A program made the position numbers and the translations under genes. A model generated the notes under the pieces. The model was not told where the DNA came from. It was given only the letters and a program-made list of their open reading frames with translations, and did not search any database. 5,689 nt of DNA from Actinomycetes bacterium. GTDB taxonomy: Bacteria; Actinomycetota; Actinomycetes; Mycobacteriales; Micromonosporaceae. Shown here piece after piece: positions 5,303 to 5,689 of this stretch. Position 1 is the first letter of the stretch. Each line of letters begins with the position of its first letter. Where the stretch lies: assembly GCA_023437285.1 (NCBI GenBank), contig JAEZGP010000033.1, positions 1-5,689 of the forward strand. Direction: 5' to 3'.

Positions 5303-5689
5303 GTGACCGACTCGCTGTCCGACCCCACCGGCGACGCCGCCGAGCACCTGCGCATGCTCGTCAACGACTTCGGCCCCCGCGTGCTCGACGACCGTACCGC
5401 CCTGGACAACATGCTGTCCGACCTGTTCGCGGACATGCCGCGCGAGCGACGCATCGTCGAGGCCGCGGCGGGCGCCGGGGTGGCGGGCCGGCTGACGACC
5501 CAGGTCGGGCAGGGCACTCCCGTGTCGACCGCGGTCGCCAACGTCTCGCGCATCCTCAGTGACGAGTACTCGTTGACGCCGAACGCGGCCGACTGGGTGG
5601 TCGGCACGTATGCGCAGGCGCTGGGCCTGGCCCCGGCGGACCCGACGCCGCCGCCCGCCTCGACACCCCCGGCCGGCGGTGCGGAGGCG
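5303..5689 (+). CDS. Unrecognised protein, N-terminal part (runs off right edge)
   Basis: From the GTG at 5303 the frame stays open for 129 codons to the edge, with the strong third-position G/C bias of a real gene. Residues 12-110 look like a compact helical domain: LRMLVNDFGPRVLDDRTALD (16-35), then NMLSDLFADMPRERRIVEAA (36-55), and near its end AADWVVGTYAQALGL (95-109). Similar stretches (a short helix, G-P-x-V-L-D-D, then about 70 residues ending in A-x-x-W-x-x-ALGL) recur in actinobacterial multidomain proteins as far as I recall, but I know no assigned function. From about residue 111 a Pro/Ala/Thr-rich linker begins (ADPTPPPASTPP), so further domains probably follow beyond the window. 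The ribosome binding site is poor: AGGGGA (5282-5287) is 15 nt away. An in-frame GTG at 5270 is an alternative start without a better site. Confidence 0.7.
   Translation, partial: MTDSLSDPTGDAAEHLRMLVNDFGPRVLDDRTALDNMLSDLFADMPRERRIVEAAAGAGVAGRLTTQVGQGTPVSTAVANVSRILSDEYSLTPNAADWVVGTYAQALGLAPADPTPPPASTPPAGGAEA

Overview
The window is GC-rich DNA with strong G/C bias at third codon positions, GTG starts and short intergenic gaps. This is typical of a high-GC actinomycete. The best protein resemblance, for the glutamate decarboxylase, is to actinobacterial members of that family. I cannot name the genus from sequence alone; a Micromonosporaceae- or Streptomyces-like organism is a guess. There are six protein genes, two of them cut by the window edges. 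I see no tRNA, rRNA, CRISPR array or insertion sequence.

Layout: the 5' end of a GNAT-family N-acetyltransferase runs off the left edge on the minus strand (1-281). Upstream of it on the same strand is a 522-residue APC-superfamily amino acid permease (380-1948) that resembles the glutamate:GABA antiporter GadC. Divergent from it, across a 340-bp regulatory gap, is a full-length PLP-dependent glutamate decarboxylase (2289-3689). Convergent with that gene, only 32 bp away, is a RibD/dihydrofolate-reductase-like protein on the minus strand (3722-4336). A SMI1/KNR4-family protein (4418-4945) diverges from it across an 81-bp gap that holds a perfect 17-bp palindrome. A 357-bp gap without a convincing gene (4946-5302) holds a strong hairpin and a candidate promoter. 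It leads into the 5' end of an unrecognised gene (5303 to the right edge).

The functional core is the divergent decarboxylase/permease pair. The simplest reading is that the permease brings in glutamate and exports GABA while the decarboxylase consumes a cytoplasmic proton, giving acid tolerance or a GABA-forming route. The decarboxylase keeps the catalytic lysine and a C-terminal histidine at the position used for pH-dependent autoinhibition in E. coli GadB. The permease keeps part of the GadC substrate site (a Trp and two Tyr) but differs at two other positions and lacks a recognisable C-plug. Its substrate and pH gating may therefore differ from E. coli GadC. The remaining genes show no evident link to this module. 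Several palindromes and hairpins in the gaps are the main non-coding features.
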